Assembly (NCBI GenBank): GCA_035691865.1
Contig: DASSIM010000104.1
Coordinates: 3,358 to 67,357, forward strand
Reading direction: 5' to 3'
Source of the DNA: Nitrosopolaris sp035691865
GTDB taxonomy: Archaea; Thermoproteota; Nitrososphaeria; Nitrososphaerales; Nitrososphaeraceae
Length of the DNA: 64,000 nucleotides
Part shown: positions 1 through 8,216 of the stretch, piece by piece
How the letters are laid out: every line of letters begins with the position of its first letter
Numbering within the stretch: the first letter of the stretch is position 1
Notes under the pieces: generated by a model
Databases searched by the model: none
Told to the model about the DNA's origin: nothing
The model's input: only the letters and a program-made list of their open reading frames with translations
Position numbers and translations under genes: made by a program

Positions 1-287
1 AGGACCATGTTACTAATCAACTTCGATACATAGCTGCTATCATTTATCATACTCCTTGCTTAATATTATAGAAAAAAGGATTTCCCACCATTAAGTACCA
101 AAATGAGATTACTTCGATATAAGTATGTCATGTACTACTATGAAAGAAGTGGTTAATGATGAAATGTATTCTTTTGTTAGCTTATATCTGATTCAGTAGA
201 ACCGAAATAGAAATACATACATAACTAAAACCTCGTGGAAATGTCGATAATAGTTGGATGTGCGACTAGTCAACTCCTTCAGTCACC

Positions 288-1432
288 CTGCTGCCTAAAC
301 TTGGAACTTGGAAATTAGACGATCTCATTAATGGTCCAACTGGAAAGGAACTTCAAGATTTTCAGAAAATCTATTGCAATGAAAGTAACACAACTCAAAA
401 GCAGACGCAAAAGCCTTCACGGCAGAATTCGAAAACTTTCTTCATTCAATTGAAGATATATCAGAGAAGGTCAATGTCGCTGGTGGGTATGCTCACTTGT
501 CCTACGCGGCTGACACCGCTTCTAATGAACGGGCTGCACTCGTAACAAAAATGGCATTGTTCGGATCTAATATGGCCAATAGGCTTCTCTTCTTTGACTT
601 ATGGTTTAAAAAAGAAGCTGGTGAACAAACTGCACAACGTCTGATAGAGTCGGTACCTCGTGTATACAGGGACTATCTTAAACATCAAAGATTACTTGCG
701 AAATACACATTAACAGAACCTGAAGAGAAGATAATCACCACCCTGGAAGTTACAGGTACCAGCGCTCTTATCAAGATCTATGATAGAATGACTAGTGGTT
801 TCGAATTTGTCGAAAGGGGGGAAGACGATCAAGAGAACATTCACTAATAGGGAGAAATTACTTTCACTTATACGTAGTCCAAAGCCTGAAGAGAGGGAAG
901 CGGCGTATATTTCACTTTTGCAAGTATACAAGAAAAATAGTGGCGTGTTGGGGGAAATTTTTCAGACGTGAGCATGCTGACAGAAATGCTTACAATGACT
1001 TAGACGATTCAACCGTCGAGATGCTGCTCGCTGTATGCAGGCGAAATTCGGTAGTTTTCCAAGACTATTTTAAACATAAGGCAAAGATGCTTGGTGTCAA
1101 GAAATTCCAGAGATACCATCTATACGCTCCTTTATCATTAAAGGCATCTAATCAGAAAAGGTTTACCTATGCCAAAGCAATTGATACTGTACTGAAAGCA
1201 TTTGAAGATTTCCATCCACAGTTCAGAGGTGCTGTCGTTGTACCAACAGTTTAAATCTGAAAGGAAAAGGTCATTTGCTCCAAAATATTTTAGAATGTTC
1301 TCGGCTGGAGGCTCGCAAAAGCCTGAACGATTACTTAAGGAATCAGGGATCGATATCTCAAGGGATGAATTCTGGCAACAAGGATTTGATCTAGTTGGTG
1401 CTAAAATTCAAGAGCTAAAAGGATTAGTTTGA
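288..1432 (+). pseudogene. pepF: Oligoendopeptidase F (M3 family) pseudogene, catalytic core deleted
   Basis: Three successive reading frames give pieces that join into an M3-family oligoendopeptidase. The first (from about 288) contains GTWKLDDLINGP. The second (about 410-847) contains YAADTASNERAAL and NRLLFFDLWFKK. The third region (about 850-1240) contains LDDSTVE and NSVVFQDYFK. A last frame (about 1225-1432) gives the family C-terminus with SAGGSQKPE and ESGIDISRDEFWQQGF. Several frame changes are needed, and the jump near 1225-1240 goes directly from the middle of the protein to its C-terminus. The zinc-binding HExxH segment is therefore absent and the product cannot be an active peptidase. 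Family assignment rests on recalled motifs and the order of the pieces. Confidence 0.85.
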
Positions 1433-1920
1433 GATAAGATTCACAGAGTGGCAGTTCTAATAGATCAGATTAGATGATACCATTTACTTTCGCCAATCTA
1501 ATTTTGTCGACATATCAACCGGAAACAAAAATGACAAGCAAACACGAATTTCAGGAGGCCATTATTTATCTAGATAAGACCAAAATGAACGATTTTCAGC
1601 CTCTGTATGCTTCGGCAAAGACTTGTTCTTTAGATTCCTGACATTGGTACATTCGTCGAATGTAACGGATATTTTTATAAAGCAGTTGCATTGCAATAAT
1701 GTAACCGGGAACTTCATTCTCAGCTCGCCACCACAGAAATTCCGGTTACGACGAGGAACTGGAGGCTGATCATCTAGGATGGGTGGGATTATCTATAGGA
1801 GGAACAGGAGGTGCAGATATCCAGTAACAACTTCCTTATACCCTCGCAGAATGTGCGTGCACAAAGCGAATTTTGAGTCGATGAATAACCCTTATAAGAC
1901 CATATACATAGGTGATTGCG
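1433..1920. other. Intergenic region, no gene recognised
   Basis: AT-rich spacer between the pepF remnant and the HtrA-like gene. No convincing frame or RNA gene was seen. It ends in an AGGTGATT Shine-Dalgarno-like sequence just before the protease start. Confidence 0.5.
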
Positions 1921-3168
1921 ATGAGACCGTTTGTACCTACAATAGCCACCTTACTTGCAATAACAGTAATAATAATTCCAGTCAGTACATTTACAAATCC
2001 ACTTAGCGCCATATTGGCAGAACAGCAAGATCCAATAGATTCTTCGACCTCAGTCCAACGATATACTAACTCCTCCTCTTCCGCGGCTTCCTTGCCTCTC
2101 AAGATCATATTCAAACTTGCAGAACCGTCTACCGTGCAAATAACTAGCAAGATACCAACAGCAGCATCTGACCCTCAATCACCAAACGCCACGGCTTTAG
2201 GTTCTGGCTTTGTTTTCGATAACCAAGGTCACATAATCACTAACGGTCACGTGGTAGGTGCCGCAAAAATAGTAGATGTAACATTTGCGGATGGAAACAG
2301 ATATACTGCAAAGGTAATAGGAACCGATATCTATAGCGATATAGCAGTCCTGCAAATTTCACAGAATACAACTCAAGCAAAACAGTTGTTATCCACTCTC
2401 AAACCGCTTGTACTTAGCAATTCTTCTAAACTAGAAGTCGGTGATCAAGTAATTGCTATTGGTAATCCCTTTGGGCTTAGTGACACTATGACCACAGGGA
2501 TTATAAGTGGGATAGGTAGACTACTTCCAGCAGCTTCAGGAATTGGGTTTTCTATACCAAATACAATCCAGACTGACGCACCAATAAATCCTGGCAACTC
2601 CGGGGGGCCTCTGTTAAACGCGGGTGGACAGGTAATTGGAATGAATACTGCTATATTTTCTGCAACTGGGACGTTCTCGGGGATTGGATTTGCAATACCA
2701 TCTAACACCATAATCAGAATAGCCCCAACATTAATTGAAAAAGGGTATTACTTACATCCTTATCTAGGGCTGAATGGAGCTACCTTAACATCAGATTTAT
2801 CACAGTATATCACAGGCGGAGCGGCAGCAACAAACCTTAAGGGCGTATATGTAGACACAATTACAAAGAATGGACCTGCCGATAGGGCAGGTGTACATGG
2901 AAGTACCATTGACCAATACTCAAAAAAACACGCAGGTGATGTGATAATAGGTATAGATGGACACTATATTGTAAGAATTGACGATTTGATCTCCTACATC
3001 GAGCAGCACAAGTCTGTTGGGGACAATATTACTTTAACTGTGTATAGAAATGGACACGCGATTGACCTGAAAGCAACGCTGACCCCTAGACCATCACCCG
3101 CTCCGTTTCTCACTGCATCATCAATTCCACGTCCGCCTGCACAACCCGCCCCAATCCCACATCCATAA
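1921..3168 (+). CDS. Secreted HtrA/DegP-like trypsin-type serine protease with PDZ domain
   Basis: About 415 residues. An N-terminal hydrophobic stretch (residues about 5-32) is a signal peptide or anchor. A trypsin-like domain follows with the catalytic triad visible: His110 in NGHVV, Asp140 in YSDIAVL and Ser227 in PGNSGGP. A PDZ domain covers roughly residues 270-380, and the tail is rich in proline. The family degrades or chaperones misfolded proteins outside the membrane. The ATG at 1921 is preferred over the in-frame GTG at 1912 because AGGTGATT lies five bases before it and overlaps that GTG. No partner gene is adjacent, so it looks monocistronic. Confidence 0.92.
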   Translation: MRPFVPTIATLLAITVIIIPVSTFTNPLSAILAEQQDPIDSSTSVQRYTNSSSSAASLPLKIIFKLAEPSTVQITSKIPTAASDPQSPNATALGSGFVFDNQGHIITNGHVVGAAKIVDVTFADGNRYTAKVIGTDIYSDIAVLQISQNTTQAKQLLSTLKPLVLSNSSKLEVGDQVIAIGNPFGLSDTMTTGIISGIGRLLPAASGIGFSIPNTIQTDAPINPGNSGGPLLNAGGQVIGMNTAIFSATGTFSGIGFAIPSNTIIRIAPTLIEKGYYLHPYLGLNGATLTSDLSQYITGGAAATNLKGVYVDTITKNGPADRAGVHGSTIDQYSKKHAGDVIIGIDGHYIVRIDDLISYIEQHKSVGDNITLTVYRNGHAIDLKATLTPRPSPAPFLTASSIPRPPAQPAPIPHP

Positions 3169-3858
3169 TTTTTTGTAGAAAACAGTGTTTATCATACTGC
3201 ATAAAACACTTCTAGTGATCATAATAACCTAGACTTTCGTGACTATTTGCAGCTTGCTTTCTATTTAAGGCGTTTTTGTTAACTTCTGTTAATAGATCAA
3301 ATAGAAATTATACGCTTTCACAGTCAATACATTGATTTAGGTTGCCACCCCCTTGATTTAAGTTGACACCTCAAAGAATACTAATCATGGACAACACGCA
3401 TCCTCTCATCATTCTTTTCTCAGGACGGTCACGGTCCCGAGTTTTTACATTTCAGAATTATAACTTTGTTCAAATACATCTATCATGGAAAAGCTTCAGT
3501 TACTTTCAGAGGCATCTATGTTTGGATACTGACTCAAGCTGAACAAATGTTATCGCTAATACAAGCCTTGAAACCTTAAGTTATGCAATGCTCCGATTGT
3601 TTCAAGCGCAAGCCAAATCGTGCCTTACGAGGACTGCATAGGCCGCTGCGAAAATAAAAGGAAAAACCACACATTGTCGTTATGCTATTCATAAAATGTC
3701 ACGATAAATGTATTCTAAACCAAACTTAACTAGATTGAATTGTACCGTTTGATCGTATAATACGATCGTAACAGATCAGAAGGAGAATCACATGATTTTT
3801 TCTTATTAGAACCTTAGTCGAAGTTCATATAATATGTAAAGTAGGTGGTTAGGTTGTA
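3169..3858. other. Long intergenic region with one inverted repeat
   Basis: No protein-like frame was recognised. The only structured element noticed is the perfect inverted repeat at 3751-3767, listed separately. Confidence 0.5.
3751..3767. repeat. Perfect 17-base inverted repeat, possible operator
   Basis: GATCGTAT and ATACGATC flank a single A, giving an 8+1+8 perfect dyad. It lies about 250 bases before the surface-protein start at 4017 and about 90 bases before a small frame at 3859. Its size and symmetry suit a dimeric DNA-binding protein. Function is inferred from shape only. Confidence 0.4.
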
Positions 3859-4023
3859 ATGGTTAATCCGACAATTAGTACTTCGCTGCTGGTGATAAGA
3901 TGCGAAATGGAGCATTCCAAAGTAAAATCTATCAATACTACAATTTCAGACTCTAATCCCATTGAAATGAGCCGTGATTATGATCAAGTGATTGTTATGT
4001 TTAGAGGTGACAATTATTGCTGA
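3859..4023 (+). CDS. Possible 54-residue small ORF overlapping the next gene
   Basis: ATG at 3859 opens a 54-codon frame ending in TGA at 4021-4023, which overlaps the TTG start of the following surface protein (4017). The peptide has no recognised domain and no signal peptide. An AGGTGG lies about 12 bases upstream. The overlap would allow translational coupling, but the frame is short and could be chance. Confidence 0.25.
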   Translation: MVNPTISTSLLVIRCEMEHSKVKSINTTISDSNPIEMSRDYDQVIVMFRGDNYC

Positions 4024-5999
4024 TCAATAAATTCACACCATTGCTTGGATTTACTATTCTCCTCATTCTTTCAACGGTTATCTCGACTTCTGCAGCGGCG
4101 CAACAACCGACAAAAACTATTGGGATTAAAATTACATCCCCTGCAAAAGGCCAACCAATCTCACTCAATGGCAATTATCTGAGGATTAGTGGGATTGCAT
4201 CTCATAATGGCACGCTTGCCTGTAAAGTGTATGTCATAGTGAATGACATGAAACCATACCAAAGGGCACTTCCTACCGGAGACCACAATAACACAAATGA
4301 CTATTCCACATGGGTCTTTAATCTTGTTCCATCCTATACTACAATCAAAACAGGAACGAATAAGATAACATCGAAACTAGCCTGCCAACAGAATAATGCC
4401 AATACTACTAACAGTTCGACTCCTTTAACAAAATTCTATAGCATAAATGTTACTGGAACGCCGACATCTATGGCGAAACAGCAAGGCCAATTCTTGAATT
4501 CAAGTAATACGAAGGTACATAATAATAGTCTAAACGCTACTGAAAATCAAAGTAGTATCGAAAAGAACCATTCACCAATATCCAATAATAATACGAAATC
4601 CTCGGCCTCAATATCTACGAATTCTCAACAACTCAATAGCAAAATGACGAAAACGAACGCAACAAGAAAAAATGCGATACCTGTAAACGGAGCAAACAAT
4701 AATAATGCAAATGTCACCGGACAAATAGGAAATGGATCACAACAGGTTAACCAGCCTTCACAAATGACAAGTGTCAGTGCTGCCGCGCTACTTTCTACCG
4801 CAGGCATAATATCAACACATCAAAGTGACACTCACAGTACCGGTAACGGAAATACCAATATTGATCATGGTCATCAGAAAGTTACATCTTCTAAATCTTC
4901 GTCTGGACCGACATCAATTGCGATAACCAAGAACCTGAATAAAAAAGGATCATCAGATTCTGGGAAACAACATAACAGCACGACAACTATCACCAAAGCT
5001 GACAACAAAAACGCCAGGTCATTATCGATTTCGATGCACTTAGCGAAGCGACCTATTCATGTTGGAGATAAAGAAAATCTGACACTCGGAGTTACTGATA
5101 GTAACAGTACCCATATCGTTGCCGGAGCTTCAGTATTTGGAAGTATCACAGACCCGTCTGGGCTATCTAAAAAGTTAGCAGGTATTACAAACGAGAAGGG
5201 AAAAGTCATGTATTCATGGCAAGTTAGTGGAGATAACGCGAGCGGCAAGTATAAGGTTATAATGGAGACATCTGCGCCTGGTTATCAGAATAGTTCAGTT
5301 ACAAAAACATTCACAGTTGTCCCAATTCCAATAGGCTCCAATAATACATCAAACCCACATATTATTAATAATAATGGCACCACCACGAAACAAATAGCTT
5401 CGCCCATCCCGTCGGTAAATGTAGCAACCTCATCAATAACAAAAAGCAATAATATTCACGACGCTCCGCTTATCTCTCCAAAACTGAACCCAACTCATCT
5501 TGCTTTGCAGAGTAATCCGAGTAATCAAAGCGGCAAGGTTTACATCCCTGGTACTACTAGTGTAACTCTCAGCAATCTCACTCTTCCGCCAATATCCAGT
5601 AGTTTCAAAAGTTTTGGGAGCGGCAAAGTTTCGATACCGAACCCTAGCCACAATATCAATGTCCCAGCAATTTCCAATAAGAATATCGCACCAAACTCTC
5701 AGACAAATAGTATTAAGAGTCCTGCCAATCTAGGTATTAATCCTACCCAAAAAACCCAGGGACCAAATAGTAATGACAAAATACCTTTTGTAATAGCTAC
5801 ACCTATTCTTCATATCAACAACGGCACATCCCTACCAGCTTCAAATCAACTATCTAGTACTATGGCTCTGGAAGTGGTTGATAGAATGCGTGTGGTCGGG
5901 TTTGACTCGGGTATGATTGGTCCACCTACTAGGGCCTCAGTTTCATCTACCACAACCCCTTCACAGCAAAGTACAGTATTCATTCCTTCAACAAAATAA
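4017..5999 (+). CDS. Large secreted Ser/Thr/Asn-rich surface protein (paralogue A)
   Basis: 660 residues starting at TTG, supported by GAGGTGA six bases upstream. A signal peptide (about 5-28) leads to a domain at about 36-147 with ITSPAKGQ, KPYQ, NDYSTW and NKIT motifs and two cysteines, Cys69 and Cys123. The same domain recurs in the genes at 58604 and 61452. A long Asn/Ser/Thr-rich linker (about 150-330) carries many N-x-S/T sites. A second beta-rich, Ig-like domain (about 336-436) contains VAGASV and PGYQNS and is also present in the 58604 protein. The remainder is low complexity. It is probably an exported, heavily glycosylated cell-surface protein; function is unknown. Confidence 0.85.
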   Translation: MLINKFTPLLGFTILLILSTVISTSAAAQQPTKTIGIKITSPAKGQPISLNGNYLRISGIASHNGTLACKVYVIVNDMKPYQRALPTGDHNNTNDYSTWVFNLVPSYTTIKTGTNKITSKLACQQNNANTTNSSTPLTKFYSINVTGTPTSMAKQQGQFLNSSNTKVHNNSLNATENQSSIEKNHSPISNNNTKSSASISTNSQQLNSKMTKTNATRKNAIPVNGANNNNANVTGQIGNGSQQVNQPSQMTSVSAAALLSTAGIISTHQSDTHSTGNGNTNIDHGHQKVTSSKSSSGPTSIAITKNLNKKGSSDSGKQHNSTTTITKADNKNARSLSISMHLAKRPIHVGDKENLTLGVTDSNSTHIVAGASVFGSITDPSGLSKKLAGITNEKGKVMYSWQVSGDNASGKYKVIMETSAPGYQNSSVTKTFTVVPIPIGSNNTSNPHIINNNGTTTKQIASPIPSVNVATSSITKSNNIHDAPLISPKLNPTHLALQSNPSNQSGKVYIPGTTSVTLSNLTLPPISSSFKSFGSGKVSIPNPSHNINVPAISNKNIAPNSQTNSIKSPANLGINPTQKTQGPNSNDKIPFVIATPILHINNGTSLPASNQLSSTMALEVVDRMRVVGFDSGMIGPPTRASVSSTTTPSQQSTVFIPSTK

Positions 6000-6257
6000 G
6001 TGAAAATTACTTCATGCTGTACTGGTGGTCCAAAAATCTGCTTGATTTCTACAACCAGAAAGATCAAAATGATGAGATCGGTATAACGAAACTATGCTCG
6101 GTATTGAATGACTGAAAACTACATTTGTATTACCCTAGAGCGTCAACGAAACTCATTTTAGCACTCCTTGACGAATACCTGGCCAGTATTAACACAAGTC
6201 AGTGCTAAAGTGCCAAGAACCACAACTTACTGCTCCATTCATGACCCAGGTAAATTA

Positions 6258-6283
6258 CCTTCAAAATAAATAAAAAACCAAAA
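6258..6283 (+). repeat. A-rich element, copy 1 of 2
   Basis: CCTTCAA followed by ATAAATAAAAAACCAAAA. The second copy at 28008-28034 shares both blocks and differs by one substitution and one inserted base. Both lie upstream of genes on the plus strand. It could be a conserved promoter element or a dispersed repeat; two copies are not enough to decide. Confidence 0.35.
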
Positions 6284-6308
6284 TGAAATATAAAGAAATA
6301 TCAGGGTG

Positions 6309-6317
6309 AATTTATAT
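6309..6317 (+). promoter_or_regulatory. TATA box of the queD-queC operon
   Basis: AATTTATAT lies about 30 bases before the ATG at 6344, the spacing expected for an archaeal TATA box serving a leaderless or nearly leaderless transcript. Confidence 0.5.
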
Positions 6318-6343
6318 GTGACGATCCTTTTCTTAATATTCGC

Positions 6344-7162
6344 ATGGAGAGGGTCGTCCTTGATAAAGACATTAGATATCTTGATAATAATGGGAACTTA
6401 TTACGAAGCAGGGCGGAGTTCTCTGTTTCAAAGCTATTGTCATTTCTAGGAATAGCTTATGAGTATGATGCTAATTTGAGCTTTAAAGATGGTACGAGCG
6501 CTAAGGTCGATTTCAAAACAAGTAACAAGTACATCGAAATAGTTGATTCGAAAGCAGACATAGCTAAATTCAAGCTGATAAAAAAGGAACGGCCTGATGT
6601 CGATGTTATTGCGCTAGGTCGTTCAAAGTATGCCGCGAGGGTGAATGAATTAGATTCTTTGTTTTACTATGATTCTAACCAAAGCGACCACAGCGGATCT
6701 ATATTTATAGAGGATCCTTCACTTGCATTCGATTATGCGCATATTCTCCCACTTGTCGAGAAATGCTCTATCCTACATGGGCATACCTCCACTGTGATGG
6801 TAGAGATTATTGGTAAGATGATAAATAATCTAGTGGTCGACTTCAGTGAGGCAAAGACGATAATTAAAGATACGTTAAATGTTTTTGACCATAAATTCTT
6901 CATAAATCAAAAATACCTGCAAAAAGAAAACGATCTTTATTATTTTATTTCTTTTGATGGACCCCGTGGATACTTCAATCTACAATTGCCAAAACTAACA
7001 ACTTTTCTATTGCCAAGTGAAGCAACGGTAGAAACCCTTTCAACGGAAATAATAAAGTCGCTAGCCCCAAAAATGCCCCCCAATGTGGAAGCGTTGGGCG
7101 TCTATATTTATGAGGGTGTCAATAAAGGCGCCCACATAATTGCTCAAGTAAAAGACGATTAG
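6344..7162 (+). CDS. queD: QueD-like 6-carboxytetrahydropterin synthase fused to an N-terminal nuclease-like domain
   Basis: 272 residues, roughly twice a normal QueD. Residues about 125-270 form a pterin synthase domain: zinc ligands His133, His145 and His147 (the HGH pair), candidate catalytic Cys141, an FDH motif at 181-183 and Glu257 near the end. QueD makes a precursor of preQ0, which archaea insert into tRNA as archaeosine. The first 110 residues are extra and resemble a PD-(D/E)xK-type nuclease fold: RSRAEF at 21-26, VDF at 55-57 and YIEIVDS at 63-69. The lysine expected two residues after Glu65 is a valine, so nuclease activity is doubtful. The stop is three bases from queC, indicating one operon. 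Confidence 0.82.
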   Translation: MERVVLDKDIRYLDNNGNLLRSRAEFSVSKLLSFLGIAYEYDANLSFKDGTSAKVDFKTSNKYIEIVDSKADIAKFKLIKKERPDVDVIALGRSKYAARVNELDSLFYYDSNQSDHSGSIFIEDPSLAFDYAHILPLVEKCSILHGHTSTVMVEIIGKMINNLVVDFSEAKTIIKDTLNVFDHKFFINQKYLQKENDLYYFISFDGPRGYFNLQLPKLTTFLLPSEATVETLSTEIIKSLAPKMPPNVEALGVYIYEGVNKGAHIIAQVKDD

Positions 7163-7165
7163 ATA

Positions 7166-7831
7166 ATGAAAGGATCAAAGGCACTGGTGATGCTCTCAGG
7201 TGGGCTAGACTCGGCTACCTGTCTTTATTGGGCAAAAGAAAAGTATTCAGATGTCTCAGCCATTACTTTTAATTGTTACGACAGACTTCAAAAGGAAAAA
7301 GAATCAGCCGCCCAACTTGCGAAAAGAGCAAGCATTTCTAATTTCTTGGAGATTGATATTCCATTTATTAAAGAATATTCAGATTTACAGATTGGCAGAA
7401 GTCAGAAATCGGATAGCAGATGGCCATCATATGTGCCCGCTAGAAACCTGATCTTCTACTCAATTGCTGCGCACTATGCAGAATTTCTTAATATTAAGTG
7501 GATTGTCGGAGGCCACAACAGCCACGATGGATCCTTCTTTAAGGATGCCACGAACAACTACTTAGAGAAAATAAATTCACTCTTCAAGCACGGTTGTTTG
7601 CTTTCCAATGATGATCCTTGTGTAATAGTGACCCCATTACTCAAGATGAACAAAAAACGTATAATCAACTTGGCTATACACCTGAAAGTGCCGCTTGAAG
7701 TAACTTGGAGTTGTCATACTAAAGCCAGAAGGCATTGCGGAGAATGTTACTCATGCAAAAAACGACTCGATGCTTTCAGGTCATTGGGAATGAAAGATCC
7801 TGTCTTTAGGCACTCAAAAATTTTGCCGTAG
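7166..7831 (+). CDS. queC: 7-cyano-7-deazaguanine (preQ0) synthase QueC
   Basis: 221 residues, normal length. The PP-loop ATP pyrophosphatase signature SGGLDSAT is at residues 11-18. The zinc site is formed by Cys183, Cys191, Cys194 and Cys197. QueC converts 7-carboxy-7-deazaguanine with ATP and ammonia to preQ0, the base used by archaeal TGT to make archaeosine in tRNA. It is translationally close to the QueD-like gene. The segment usually reading YGQRH is FNCYDRLQKE here, a deviation in a substrate-side loop. QueE and TGT are not in the window. Confidence 0.92.
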   Translation: MKGSKALVMLSGGLDSATCLYWAKEKYSDVSAITFNCYDRLQKEKESAAQLAKRASISNFLEIDIPFIKEYSDLQIGRSQKSDSRWPSYVPARNLIFYSIAAHYAEFLNIKWIVGGHNSHDGSFFKDATNNYLEKINSLFKHGCLLSNDDPCVIVTPLLKMNKKRIINLAIHLKVPLEVTWSCHTKARRHCGECYSCKKRLDAFRSLGMKDPVFRHSKILP

Positions 7832-7886
7832 GCTACACGCAACGCAATGTTAGACAAACTCTCTGCTCTCCGAACGTCTAAATCAG

Positions 7887-8135
7887 TCATTTCTTTAGCG
7901 AAGATTTGACTATTACAAGGTCGTATAACCTGCCAATAACTTCACGCAAAAATAATACTGTTAGAATTGAAGGTGGGACCAATGCAAGCACCATTAAATT
8001 TCCTGCTAGTTCTCCGGACACTCTTGAAGAAAAAAGTGTCATTGTTAAAAAAATAGAACCACCAAGTGTGACTAGGAAAAATATTATTACTATCACAATT
8101 AGCAATATATGCAACACCAATAATCTATCTCCCAT
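7887..8135 (-). CDS. Small two-helix membrane protein
   Basis: 82 residues with two strongly hydrophobic segments (about 6-32 and 44-63) separated by a short polar loop and ending in a basic tail (KSSLKK). An AT-rich promoter-like stretch, TTATTAATG on the minus strand, lies 30-40 bases upstream. It is convergent with queC and divergent from valS. No family was recognised. A plus-strand frame overlaps it but is poorly protein-like, so the minus frame is favoured. Confidence 0.5.
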   Translation of the reverse strand: MGDRLLVLHILLIVIVIIFFLVTLGGSIFLTMTLFSSRVSGELAGNLMVLALVPPSILTVLFLREVIGRLYDLVIVKSSLKK

Positions 8136-8216
8136 TGATATTAAATCCCAGAACTATACTAACATTAATAACCGTATGCATGCGCCACTGGATAAACTAT
8201 TAGATGAAAGTGCGAA

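Larger units (their letters stand above)
6000..6343. other. Intergenic region with small palindrome and a shared A-rich element
   Basis: Holds the 11-base palindrome GGTAAATTACC (6249-6259), an A-rich element at 6258-6283 that recurs at 28008-28034, and the TATA box of the downstream queD-like gene. No gene seen. Confidence 0.5.
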
